Of a stretch of DNA of 64,000 nt, positions 19,286 through 27,562 are shown one piece after another. The stretch is taken from NCBI GenBank assembly GCA_022842725.1, contig JALHOZ010000019.1:1-64000 (forward strand), given 5' to 3'. Source of the DNA: Saprospiraceae bacterium (GTDB lineage: Bacteria > Bacteroidota > Bacteroidia > Chitinophagales > Saprospiraceae). Under the pieces are notes generated by a model. It did not search any database and was not told the origin of the DNA. It saw only the letters and a list, made by a program, of their open reading frames with translations. Positions within the stretch are counted from its first letter, which is position 1. The number at the start of each line of letters is the position of its first letter. Position numbers and translations under genes: made by a program.

Positions 19286-21172
19286 TCAACTTTTCTGATC
19301 AGAAGTATTTTCCAAAGATTTTCCTTTGAGAGAAAATGAAATCAGGGAGTCCATAGATCGTTGAGCTATCGGAGCAGCAAAATCATTGAGATTTTTAAGA
19401 CCGGACTCTATCAAATTTTTATTTTTTTGTTCAATGGCATTTTCAACCAAAGATTTTAGTTCCCGGATTTTTTCTGATTCTGTTTCTGTCATAATATCTT
19501 GGTTCTGTATCAAAAACTTATCCGTTGCCAACAAAACATTTTGTGCTTCGACAGTTGATTCAATAAGTGCTTTTTGGTCGGCATCTTCTTTGGCGTGTTG
19601 TATTGAGTCGAGCAACATTTCAGCCATTTTTTCTTCCGAAATACCAAAACTTGCGTTTATTTCTATCCTTGCCTCTGTGTCAGAACGCAATTCTTTGGCT
19701 TTAACGGTCAGGATTCCGTCTGCATCAATCAAAAAATGGATATCGATTTTTGGCAAGCCTGCAGGCATAGGTGGAATATCCTTGAGAATAAACTCACCCA
19801 ATTTGCGGTTGTTGACTACCAGATCTCTTTCTCCCTGAAAAACTGAAATTTTGAGATTTTTTTGACCATCCACTGATGTTGTGTATTGTCTGCCTGCTTT
19901 ATGAGGAATTTTTGAGTTTCGTGGGATGATTACATCCATCAAACCACCGACTGTTTCGATACCTAAAGACAAAGGAGCAACATCGAGCAAAAGCATATCT
20001 TTACGGTTTCCTGCAAGAATGTCTGCCTGAATCGCTGCGCCTAAAGCTACAGCTTCATCGGGATTCATTTCATCATGAGGAGTCATTCCAAAAAACTCCG
20101 TGAGTCTTTGTTTTACGTAAGGATTTCTTGTCGAGCCACCCACCAAAATAACTTTATGAATATCTTTTACGGAAATTTTGGCATCCCGAATAGCTGATTC
20201 ACAAGCTTTTATGGTTTTGTCTACCCATTTTTTGCAGATAATATAAAATTCAGCTTTGGTAAGGGTGAGTTGAAAATCAATTGTTAGGGTAGCAGCGTAC
20301 AGGTCATGATGAGATAAGTGAATTTTGGCTTCTTCTGCCATAAATAGCAGTTTTCCGTAAAGGGAAAAATCCACTATTTTTTCAGATAATCCTTTGTTTT
20401 TACTGACCCAATGCTGCAATATGTCATTGTCTATATCGTCCCCTCCAAGATCGGTATCTCCTTGGGTTGAAAGCACTTCAAAAATACCATTTTCTATATG
20501 AAGAACAGAAATGTCAAAAGTTCCTCCGCCCAAATCATAAACTGCTACAATTTCATTTTGATCCATGTTTAATCCGATGCCGTAAGCAAGGCTGGCCGCT
20601 GTTGGCTCGTTGATGATTCTGAGTACATCCAATCCTGCCAGTTTTCCAGCGTCCCTTGTAGCCTGTCTTTGTGTATCGTTAAAATAAGCAGGAACGGTTA
20701 TTACTGCCCGGGAAATTTTAGATCCTATATATTTTTCAGCTCTTGATTTCAGGGATTTAAGGATCTCAGCTGAAAGTTCGACCGGCGTGTAAAAATTGTC
20801 GTCCATTTTGATTTTTACCAATTGGTCGGTGCCGCTGTCTATAATTTCATAAGCTGTTCCGGTTGTAAAATCTTTTACATCAGCATAACTTTTTCCCATC
20901 AATCTTTTTACTGACTTTATAGTTCTTGCAGGGTGATCAATCAACTGTTTTTTAGCCTCCAGGCCTGTAATGATTTTGCCATCATCATTAAAAAACAATA
21001 CTGAAGGCATCAATACTTCTGATCCCGATTCATCTTTTATGACCGACGGAATTCCATCTTCAATGATGGCTACCAAACTGTTAGTCGTTCCTAAATCGAT
21101 ACCGACGATGATATCTTTTGTTTCTGTCTCCTTTTTTACAGAACCGGTCTTTATATCTATGGGAATTTTCAC
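19286..21172 (-). CDS. hscA: Hsp70-family chaperone HscA, iron-sulfur cluster assembly
   Basis: A 628-residue Hsp70. The nucleotide-binding domain has '[20 protein letters not shown]' (22-41), '[20 protein letters not shown]', '[14 protein letters not shown]', '[20 protein letters not shown]' and '[17 protein letters not shown]'. The substrate-binding domain follows from '[20 protein letters not shown]'. The C-terminus is short and lacks the acidic EEVD-like or Gly-rich tail of DnaK, and the N-terminus has an extra 20 residues; both favour HscA, which with HscB transfers Fe-S clusters from IscU. A second DnaK paralog is the alternative. No isc genes are in the window. The start is GTG. Confidence 0.8.
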   Translation of the reverse strand: MKIPIDIKTGSVKKETETKDIIVGIDLGTTNSLVAIIEDGIPSVIKDESGSEVLMPSVLFFNDDGKIITGLEAKKQLIDHPARTIKSVKRLMGKSYADVKDFTTGTAYEIIDSGTDQLVKIKMDDNFYTPVELSAEILKSLKSRAEKYIGSKISRAVITVPAYFNDTQRQATRDAGKLAGLDVLRIINEPTAASLAYGIGLNMDQNEIVAVYDLGGGTFDISVLHIENGIFEVLSTQGDTDLGGDDIDNDILQHWVSKNKGLSEKIVDFSLYGKLLFMAEEAKIHLSHHDLYAATLTIDFQLTLTKAEFYIICKKWVDKTIKACESAIRDAKISVKDIHKVILVGGSTRNPYVKQRLTEFFGMTPHDEMNPDEAVALGAAIQADILAGNRKDMLLLDVAPLSLGIETVGGLMDVIIPRNSKIPHKAGRQYTTSVDGQKNLKISVFQGERDLVVNNRKLGEFILKDIPPMPAGLPKIDIHFLIDADGILTVKAKELRSDTEARIEINASFGISEEKMAEMLLDSIQHAKEDADQKALIESTVEAQNVLLATDKFLIQNQDIMTETESEKIRELKSLVENAIEQKNKNLIESGLKNLNDFAAPIAQRSMDSLISFSLKGKSLENTSDQKS

Positions 21173-21225
21173 AATTGAGTGTGTTTAATGACTTAATTTA
21201 TACAGTTTTCTGTTAAAAAAGTTTA

Positions 21226-21253
21226 TTTGGACACTGGTAAAGTCGTACCTTTG
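21226..21253 (+). promoter_or_regulatory. Promoter of the enoyl-CoA hydratase operon
   Basis: TTTG at 21226-21229 and TACCTTTG at 21246-21253, a perfect TAnnTTTG, 13 bases before the start codon. The 16-base spacer is a little short. The leader would be only a few bases long. Confidence 0.5.
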
Positions 21254-21266
21254 CAAAAAAGTAGAT

Positions 21267-22046
21267 ATGAATAGTTCTGTACTTCTTATTGAACAAAAGG
21301 ACGGTATTTTTTACCTGACGATTAATCGGCCGGATGCATTAAATGCTTTGAATAAAGATGTTTTTGATGCTTTAGAGCAGTTTTTTAAGGAAAAAAAAGA
21401 AGATTTCGGAGTTAAAGGTGTAATTATCACCGGATCAGGAACCAAAGCCTTTGTTGCAGGTGCGGATATTAAAGAATTTATCCATCTGGATGCTGTCGCC
21501 GGTGCAGCATTGAGTAAAAGAGGACAGGATATCTTTTTTATGATTGAAAACTTTCATGCTCCGGTTGTTGCTGCAGTCAATGGATTTGCACTGGGCGGTG
21601 GTTGTGAATTGACTATGGCCTGCCACTTAAGAATTGCCGGTGAACATGCACGATTCGGTCAGCCTGAGGTCAATCTTGGATTGGTTCCGGGCTATGGTGG
21701 CTCACAAAGATTGGTTCAGAACATAGGTAAAACCAGAGCTTTGAAGATGTTGTTAACGGGAGATATGATAACATCGGCACAGGCACTTGATTGGGGATTG
21801 GTCAATGAGGTTGTTCCTTCCGGAGAAGAAATAGTTGCTTCTGAAGCCTTATTGAATAAAATTACAACCAAAGGTCCTTTGGCTATTCAGAAAACGATTT
21901 CACTTGTCAATGATTATTTTAATAAAACGGTTGACGGATTTGAGAGTGAATACAAGGATTTTGGATATACACTTGGATCAGAAGATGCAAAGGAAGGTGC
22001 TGCTGCATTTATTGAAAAAAGAAAACCCTCATTTAAAGGCAAATAA
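21267..22046 (+). CDS. Enoyl-CoA hydratase/isomerase family protein
   Basis: A 259-residue crotonase. It shows the oxyanion-hole segments 'AFVAGADIKEF' and 'NGFALGGGCELTMACHLRIA' (first catalytic Glu in CEL), then 'ARFGQPEVNLGLVPGYGGSQ' (second catalytic Glu in PEV). Both glutamates of true hydratases are present, so it should hydrate trans-2-enoyl-CoA, probably short chain (crotonyl-CoA), in fatty acid or amino acid degradation or butyrate metabolism. It is first in a tight operon: its TAA overlaps the next ATG as TAATG. No other beta-oxidation gene is adjacent. Confidence 0.9.
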   Translation: MNSSVLLIEQKDGIFYLTINRPDALNALNKDVFDALEQFFKEKKEDFGVKGVIITGSGTKAFVAGADIKEFIHLDAVAGAALSKRGQDIFFMIENFHAPVVAAVNGFALGGGCELTMACHLRIAGEHARFGQPEVNLGLVPGYGGSQRLVQNIGKTRALKMLLTGDMITSAQALDWGLVNEVVPSGEEIVASEALLNKITTKGPLAIQKTISLVNDYFNKTVDGFESEYKDFGYTLGSEDAKEGAAAFIEKRKPSFKGK

Positions 22047-23218
22047 TGTTTGAATTCTTTTTAGAAACACAGAAAATACAAGGCCGGTTCCGGATTTTTA
22101 TGCTTTTATCTATCCTTTCGGGCATTATTTTAAATATTCAGGCTCAACAGGTTGTAGTCTCAGAAGGAGGACAAAACATCCAGATTTTTACCAAAGATTT
22201 ATATTATATTATTGCGGGAAATGAAGATTCAAAAAATGATTCTTTTGGTATAAAAAAACCAACTCCTCATTGGTTGAACGAGATCAACATCATTGAAGCC
22301 GAATATTTTGTACAGGTGTTTACCAATCAGATGGAAATCGATGCATTAAATCTGGACCTCAAACATGCAAGAAAAACCAATAATATCGTTGAAGAAAAAA
22401 AGGGAAAGGAGACTTTACAAGATTTACGAAGTAAACAAAATGATCTGGAGAGTTTGTACAGCAATGCGCTTTCGTATAAGAAGTTGGCAGATAATCTTTA
22501 CAAAAAGGGAACAACCGGGCAGAGTAAAAAGTTGGATAAACTTACAAACTATATACAAAGTAAAGATTATATGTTTAAAAGTATTTCATACCGGGGAAAA
22601 CAAAAACCTGAAATGGTTTTAAAAACATCGCCACCGGAAGAAATCAAAGCCAAACAACCTGATAAAAATCAAAATGTAGGGACAGTAGCAGAAAACAAAA
22701 TTTCAGACGTTACTTTTAAATCCTCGGAATGTTCGATGTTGTCAGAACAAAGGTTTGGTTATGTCGAATATAAACATGCATTTACCCCATTGTTTCACTA
22801 CACACCTGAAAGGTTGATTTCTTTGTTAAAGGACGAAGACCTCGTATTGGGTGATTCAAGAATACGATATGATAAAAAATCCTATCACATGGATTTCAAA
22901 ATTGTACTCAGATCAAAAGATGCTGCAAAATCCTACGGATTTATACCTGAAGGAAATTTGGTCAGACTTGAGTTTGTCAATGGACTGAGGTTGAATCTGA
23001 AAGTTAAAGAATTGGTGATCGGACGATTGGAAGAGTATTCAGGGAGGGTCATTTATGATCTTACTTTTTTATTGGATAAAGAGATGATAAAACAACTTGA
23101 ATCTATGCCTTTAGATAATATGGGTGTCATGTGGTCTACCGGTTATGAAAAATACACTATTTATGAAATTGACACCTTTATGCGACAGATTTTATGTTTT
23201 AAATCCATAATTAATTGA
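22046..23218 (+). CDS. Exported hypothetical protein with coiled-coil region
   Basis: A 390-residue protein that I cannot assign to a family. After a short charged leader there is a hydrophobic segment ending in AQ ('FMLLSILSGIILNIQAQQ', residues 18-35), which looks like a signal peptide or anchor; an internal ATG at residue 19 would give a conventional signal. Residues 70-160 are Lys/Glu-rich and likely helical or coiled coil. The C-terminal half (about 235-375) is beta-rich with 'FTPLFHYTPERLISLLKDED' and 'GNLVRLEFVNGLRLNLKVKE'. It overlaps the hydratase gene by one base, and miaE starts 3 bases after its stop, so it is the middle gene of the operon. Confidence 0.75.
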   Translation: MFEFFLETQKIQGRFRIFMLLSILSGIILNIQAQQVVVSEGGQNIQIFTKDLYYIIAGNEDSKNDSFGIKKPTPHWLNEINIIEAEYFVQVFTNQMEIDALNLDLKHARKTNNIVEEKKGKETLQDLRSKQNDLESLYSNALSYKKLADNLYKKGTTGQSKKLDKLTNYIQSKDYMFKSISYRGKQKPEMVLKTSPPEEIKAKQPDKNQNVGTVAENKISDVTFKSSECSMLSEQRFGYVEYKHAFTPLFHYTPERLISLLKDEDLVLGDSRIRYDKKSYHMDFKIVLRSKDAAKSYGFIPEGNLVRLEFVNGLRLNLKVKELVIGRLEEYSGRVIYDLTFLLDKEMIKQLESMPLDNMGVMWSTGYEKYTIYEIDTFMRQILCFKSIIN

Positions 23219-23220
23219 CC

Positions 23221-23802
23221 ATGCTTGGTTTAAAATTGGCTACCGATCCTTATTGGGTAAATATTGCCGAAAAAAGTATTGATGAAATCCTCACCGACCA
23301 TGCTTATTGTGAACAAAAGGCTGCTTCGACCTGCATTTCATTAATCATCCAATTTCCTGACAAAACAGATTTGGTGGATGAACTGACTCCTATTGTAGCT
23401 GAAGAATGGGGACATTTCCGAAAAGTGATAAAAGAGTTAAAAACAAGAGGATATTCATTCGGAAAAAAAAGAATTGATGATTATGTTGTTGAACTAATGA
23501 AATTCCAGCGAAAAGGAGGTAAAGAGATAGATCGGCTGATGGATAAACTTTTGATTTCTGCCATGATAGAAGCCAGAAGTTGTGAAAGGTTTCGTCTTTT
23601 GTCCCTGCATATTTCTGATGAAGATTTAAAAAAATTTTATCACGAATTTATGATTTCAGAAGCAGGGCACTACCGAACATTTATTGACCTCGCCAAGATG
23701 TATTGCGGGGAAGAGCCTGTAAAAAAAAGATGGCAGGAAATGATTGAATTTGAAACAAAAATTATGCAACAAAGGGAACTTCGGGGAGACAGAATGCATT
23801 AA
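23221..23802 (+). CDS. miaE: tRNA-(ms2io6A)-hydroxylase MiaE
   Basis: A 193-residue ferritin-like diiron monooxygenase that hydroxylates 2-methylthio-N6-isopentenyladenosine at position 37 of tRNAs reading UNN codons. The two E..ExxH-type iron sites are seen in 'DHAYCEQKAASTCISLIIQF', 'VAEEWGHFRKVIKEL', 'ISAMIEARSCERFRLLSLHI' and 'FMISEAGHYRTFIDLAK'. The ATG at 23221 gives the typical start MLGLKLATDPYWVNIAEKS; a TTG two codons upstream is less likely. Third gene of its operon, ending 19 bases before the protease-GH9 gene. Confidence 0.93.
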   Translation: MLGLKLATDPYWVNIAEKSIDEILTDHAYCEQKAASTCISLIIQFPDKTDLVDELTPIVAEEWGHFRKVIKELKTRGYSFGKKRIDDYVVELMKFQRKGGKEIDRLMDKLLISAMIEARSCERFRLLSLHISDEDLKKFYHEFMISEAGHYRTFIDLAKMYCGEEPVKKRWQEMIEFETKIMQQRELRGDRMH

Positions 23803-23821
23803 TCAGTTTAACAGAAATATA

Positions 23822-26800
23822 ATGAAACGTAGCATAGTAGTTTGGGGCTTTTTTTTGATTTTTGGACATTTTTTTTCATCTGCACAGGCAATTTTAGATA
23901 CAAAATTGGCCAATTTGACTGATTCTGAACAAAGAGCGGTCTTTATTAAGCTTTATTCTGACACAGACATTTCAACGGCGAAAAACATCAGAGGAAAAGA
24001 AAATAAAACTCAATATGTTTTTGACATAAAAACAAAAACGTCTCAAAAAAACCAGGAAAATATACTGCTATATCTGCAGCGTGAAAGTGTACCATACAGA
24101 TCGTTTTACATTGTTAACGGCGTTGCTGCTACCTTAACCAAAAATCAAATGAAACATCTTCTTACTTTTCCTGAAGTGGAAAGTATCATGGAGGACGGTA
24201 TATTTGTAAAACAGGAAGTTGAAGCACAAAAATCGGACGAAAGAGCAGTAGGATGGGGTATAGAGGCCATCAAAGCCAGACAAGTCTGGAATTTGGGATT
24301 TAAAGGACAAAATGTTGTCATAGGAGGTCAGGATACCGGATACAAATGGGATCATGTGCAATTACAAACCAAATACAGGGGATGGAATGGTGCATCGGCT
24401 TCGCATAATTACCATTGGCATGATGCTATTTATCAAAATAATCCGATGAATTCAGGAACCAATCCTTGTGGATACAATCTTTCTGTACCTTGTGACGATA
24501 ATAACCATGGAACACACACGATGGGGACTATGGTAGGAAATCATAATACTGATACTATCGGAGTGGCCCCTGAGGCCAAATGGATTGGATGCCGAAATAT
24601 GGAAAGGGGATATGGATCCTTAACTACTTACGTGGAATGTTTTGAATGGTTTTTGGCACCTTATGCATATGGCGCCTCACCCATAGATGGCGATCCAACA
24701 AAAATGCCTCATGTGATCAATAATTCCTGGGGATGTCCTTCGATTGAAGGATGTAACGCTCTGAATATCGGTGTAATGGAAGAAGCGCTGATGACGCTAA
24801 GGCTTGCCGGCTGTGTTATCGTGGTTTCAAATGGAAATTCCGGTTCGGGATGTGCTACCACCTTTGACCCACCTGCTTTTTTTGAAGGTAGTTTTTCAGT
24901 TGGGGCAACCAATAGTTCGAATGGTATTGCAGGCTTCAGTAGTAGGGGACCTGTAACTTTTGACAACTCAAACAGACTAAAGCCAAATGTTTCAGCACCG
25001 GGAGTTGGTGTCAGATCCTCTCTGGCAAATGGTGGTTATGGTAGTTTTAGTGGTACAAGTATGGCAGGTCCTCACGTTGCCGGTGCTGTAGCCCTGATCA
25101 TCTCTGCCAACCCAAATCTTGCCGGTGAAGTAGATCAGATTGAAGATATTCTAGAACAAACGACCTTGCCATTAACGGGTGGAAATGTTTGCGGAGGCAT
25201 TCCAACAACAGCCATTCCAAACAATACCTTTGGATATGGGTTGATCGACGTTCAAAAAGCTGTTACGCGTGCAAGGAATGATTTATTTGTTCCTTTGATC
25301 AAAGTTGACCAGTTCGGGTACAGAACCGGAGATAAAAAAGTAGCGATATTAAGTAATCCCATTTCAGGATTTAATCAGGCGGATAGCTATTCACCGGTAG
25401 GGAGTATTTCTCTCAAAAATTCTTCTACGCATGCTGTGGTATTTTCCGCAGCCCCGATAAGCTGGAATAACGGGAATACCCATAGCCAAAGCGGAGATCA
25501 GGTGTGGTGGTTTGATTTTTCAGGATATACTACTCCCGGGAAATATTATGTTGCAAACGGCGCAGTCAGGTCAGAAGATTTTATCATTCACGATACGGTA
25601 TATCAAGAGGTATTAAAAACGGCATTTAAAACATTTTATTATCAAAGATGTGGTATTGCCAAGGTTGCTCCTTACGCCATGACGGGTTATGTAGATGGCT
25701 TGTGTCATGCTCAGGATGTTACGTGTAAGTGGTATGCCAATCCGGCATTGTCTTCACGTTGGAAAGATTTATCTGGTGGTTGGCATGATGCGGGGGATTA
25801 TAATAAATATGTAAATTTTGCTTATGCTGCTGTTTTTGATTTGTTGATGTCATTTCATTTACATCAACAAGCATGGGTCAGTGATGACATGAATATACCG
25901 GAGTCCGGTAACGGAATTCCTGATTTGTTGGACGAAATAAAGTACGAAACGGATTGGTTGCTTAAAATGCAGGAAACCGATGGTGGTGTATTAAGTGTCG
26001 TAGGTGTTGCAAACTTTGCTACGGCAAGTCCTCCTTCTGCTGACAATGCAGACAGGTTGTACGGACCTAAAACAACGAGTGCTTCCTATTCTGCAGCGGC
26101 TATGTTAGCCTTTGCCGCTACACAATTCAGAAAAATAGATCATGTGGTTGCACAGAATTATGCGACAACCCTCCAAACGGCAGCCGTTAATGCTTATAAT
26201 TGGGCTGTAAATAATCCCGGAGTACTTTTTTATAATGCCGGAGTTTTGGCTGCGGGCGAGCAGGAAATTGATGTATATGAAACCAGTATGAGAAGGATGT
26301 CCGCTGCTGTTTTTTTATATGAACTCACCAATGATGTAAACTACAAAAATTATGTAGAGTCCAATTATACACAAAGCCATTTGAAACAATGGAATTTTGT
26401 GTATCCTTTTGAAAATCCTACGCAACTCACTTTGTTATATTATACCTTTCTTCAGGGCGTCACATCTTCTGTTGCCATCGATATCAAAAATACCTTCAAG
26501 AATTCAATCGAAAATTCTTCAGATAATATTCCTGCCCATGTAAATCAACTGGATGCATACCGGTCGTATCTTACCACAGGAAATCATGTATGGGGAAGCA
26601 ACAGAGTAAAAACCAATATGGGGAATCTGTTTGCAGCATACAAAGATTTTGGATTAAACAGTGCCAATAACAGCCTGATTGATGGAATTACGCAGGATTA
26701 TTTGGGTTATATCCATGGAAGAAATCCGGTCGGATTGTCTTTTCTGACAAATATGGAGCATATGGGAGCTTCAAAGTCTGTCAATTCTGTTTATCACGCA

Positions 26801-27562
26801 TGGTTTACAGACGGTAGCAGTTTATGGGATGATGTCAGATCTTCTGTTTATGGCCCGGCTCCGGGATTTGTTTCAGGTGGCGTAAACCCTAATTATAATC
26901 TTGATGGTTGTTGTTCTAATAATTCGTGTGGAAGTTCAAACTCAATGTGTGTAAGTCTTGAACCACCAAGATTGCAGCCCGTTTTAAAATCATATCGGGA
27001 CTGGAATACGGGTTGGCCTCAAAATTCATGGGAGATTACAGAGCCTGCCATATATTATCAGTCTTCATATCTTTTTTTACTGGCCGGAAAAGTGAATCAA
27101 TCAGCATTAAGATCACAAAACAACACCAAGGTGACTCAGGTTTCAGGTGACATTCAGGTCAGTAGTGTTCCCTACGGATTGATATTGACCTCTTCAAATG
27201 GAACTTTTTACAGGCTGACCGTAAATAATGCAGGCACGATCAATATTCAGACACAACCAGTTCCTCCGACTGTGGTTTCAAAAATTGAAACAGGCGACCT
27301 TTTAATCGTTGAAAATCAAAAAGGATTTATCATGCGATCAACAAATAATAATCTTTGGAAGGTTTTTGTAAACAAACAAGGCGGACTTTCAACTGAAAAT
27401 ATCATTTCAATTCCTTCAGTAAAAACTGAAATCCAGGGATCGGATCTTTTGATCATGCAACCACAACATGGATTTATTGCAGGCGATGAAGATGGAGTTT
27501 GTTATAAAATTTCCGTTTCTGATTCCGGCCACATATTGTCAACTGTAATTTCTTGCGAATAG
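23822..27562 (+). CDS. Secreted fusion: subtilisin-like protease (S8) + family 9 glycoside hydrolase
   Basis: A 1246-residue protein starting at the ATG directly before a signal peptide (residues 1-23); the frame is open further upstream into miaE. A propeptide of inhibitor I9 type spans about 50-125. The S8 protease domain (about 150-470) has a full triad, D171 in 'GGQDTGYKW', H229 in 'NNHGTHTMG', S413 in 'SGTSMAGPH', and oxyanion N339 in 'SNGNSGSG'. Next comes a cellulase N-terminal Ig-like domain from 'IKVDQFGYRTGDKKVAIL' (about 493-600). The GH9 (alpha/alpha)6 domain (about 605-1095) has D656 and D659 in 'GGWHDAGDYNKYV', 'GRNPVGLSFLT', and the likely acid E1074 in 'SWEITEPAIYYQ'. Three 49-residue repeats end the protein; no type IX sorting domain is evident. 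Both enzymes look active. The last 61 bases overlap the convergent helicase gene. Confidence 0.9.
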   Translation: MKRSIVVWGFFLIFGHFFSSAQAILDTKLANLTDSEQRAVFIKLYSDTDISTAKNIRGKENKTQYVFDIKTKTSQKNQENILLYLQRESVPYRSFYIVNGVAATLTKNQMKHLLTFPEVESIMEDGIFVKQEVEAQKSDERAVGWGIEAIKARQVWNLGFKGQNVVIGGQDTGYKWDHVQLQTKYRGWNGASASHNYHWHDAIYQNNPMNSGTNPCGYNLSVPCDDNNHGTHTMGTMVGNHNTDTIGVAPEAKWIGCRNMERGYGSLTTYVECFEWFLAPYAYGASPIDGDPTKMPHVINNSWGCPSIEGCNALNIGVMEEALMTLRLAGCVIVVSNGNSGSGCATTFDPPAFFEGSFSVGATNSSNGIAGFSSRGPVTFDNSNRLKPNVSAPGVGVRSSLANGGYGSFSGTSMAGPHVAGAVALIISANPNLAGEVDQIEDILEQTTLPLTGGNVCGGIPTTAIPNNTFGYGLIDVQKAVTRARNDLFVPLIKVDQFGYRTGDKKVAILSNPISGFNQADSYSPVGSISLKNSSTHAVVFSAAPISWNNGNTHSQSGDQVWWFDFSGYTTPGKYYVANGAVRSEDFIIHDTVYQEVLKTAFKTFYYQRCGIAKVAPYAMTGYVDGLCHAQDVTCKWYANPALSSRWKDLSGGWHDAGDYNKYVNFAYAAVFDLLMSFHLHQQAWVSDDMNIPESGNGIPDLLDEIKYETDWLLKMQETDGGVLSVVGVANFATASPPSADNADRLYGPKTTSASYSAAAMLAFAATQFRKIDHVVAQNYATTLQTAAVNAYNWAVNNPGVLFYNAGVLAAGEQEIDVYETSMRRMSAAVFLYELTNDVNYKNYVESNYTQSHLKQWNFVYPFENPTQLTLLYYTFLQGVTSSVAIDIKNTFKNSIENSSDNIPAHVNQLDAYRSYLTTGNHVWGSNRVKTNMGNLFAAYKDFGLNSANNSLIDGITQDYLGYIHGRNPVGLSFLTNMEHMGASKSVNSVYHAWFTDGSSLWDDVRSSVYGPAPGFVSGGVNPNYNLDGCCSNNSCGSSNSMCVSLEPPRLQPVLKSYRDWNTGWPQNSWEITEPAIYYQSSYLFLLAGKVNQSALRSQNNTKVTQVSGDIQVSSVPYGLILTSSNGTFYRLTVNNAGTINIQTQPVPPTVVSKIETGDLLIVENQKGFIMRSTNNNLWKVFVNKQGGLSTENIISIPSVKTEIQGSDLLIMQPQHGFIAGDEDGVCYKISVSDSGHILSTVISCE
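27125..27559 (+). repeat. Three tandem 49-residue repeats at the C-terminus of the S8-GH9 protein
   Basis: Aligned units begin GDIQVSSVPYGLIL (27146), GDLLIVENQKGFIM (27293) and SDLLIMQPQHGFIA (27440), followed in each by a short loop and 'FYRLTVNNAGTI', 'LWKVFVNKQGGL' or 'CYKISVSDSGHI'. The spacing is exactly 147 bases both times. DNA identity is low, so these are old protein repeats, probably small beta units. Confidence 0.75.

Noticed and set aside
19386-19838. 150-codon plus-strand frame inside hscA
   Set aside because: Antisense to a conserved Hsp70 gene; Ser/Ile-rich translation follows from the Hsp70 codons and matches no family.
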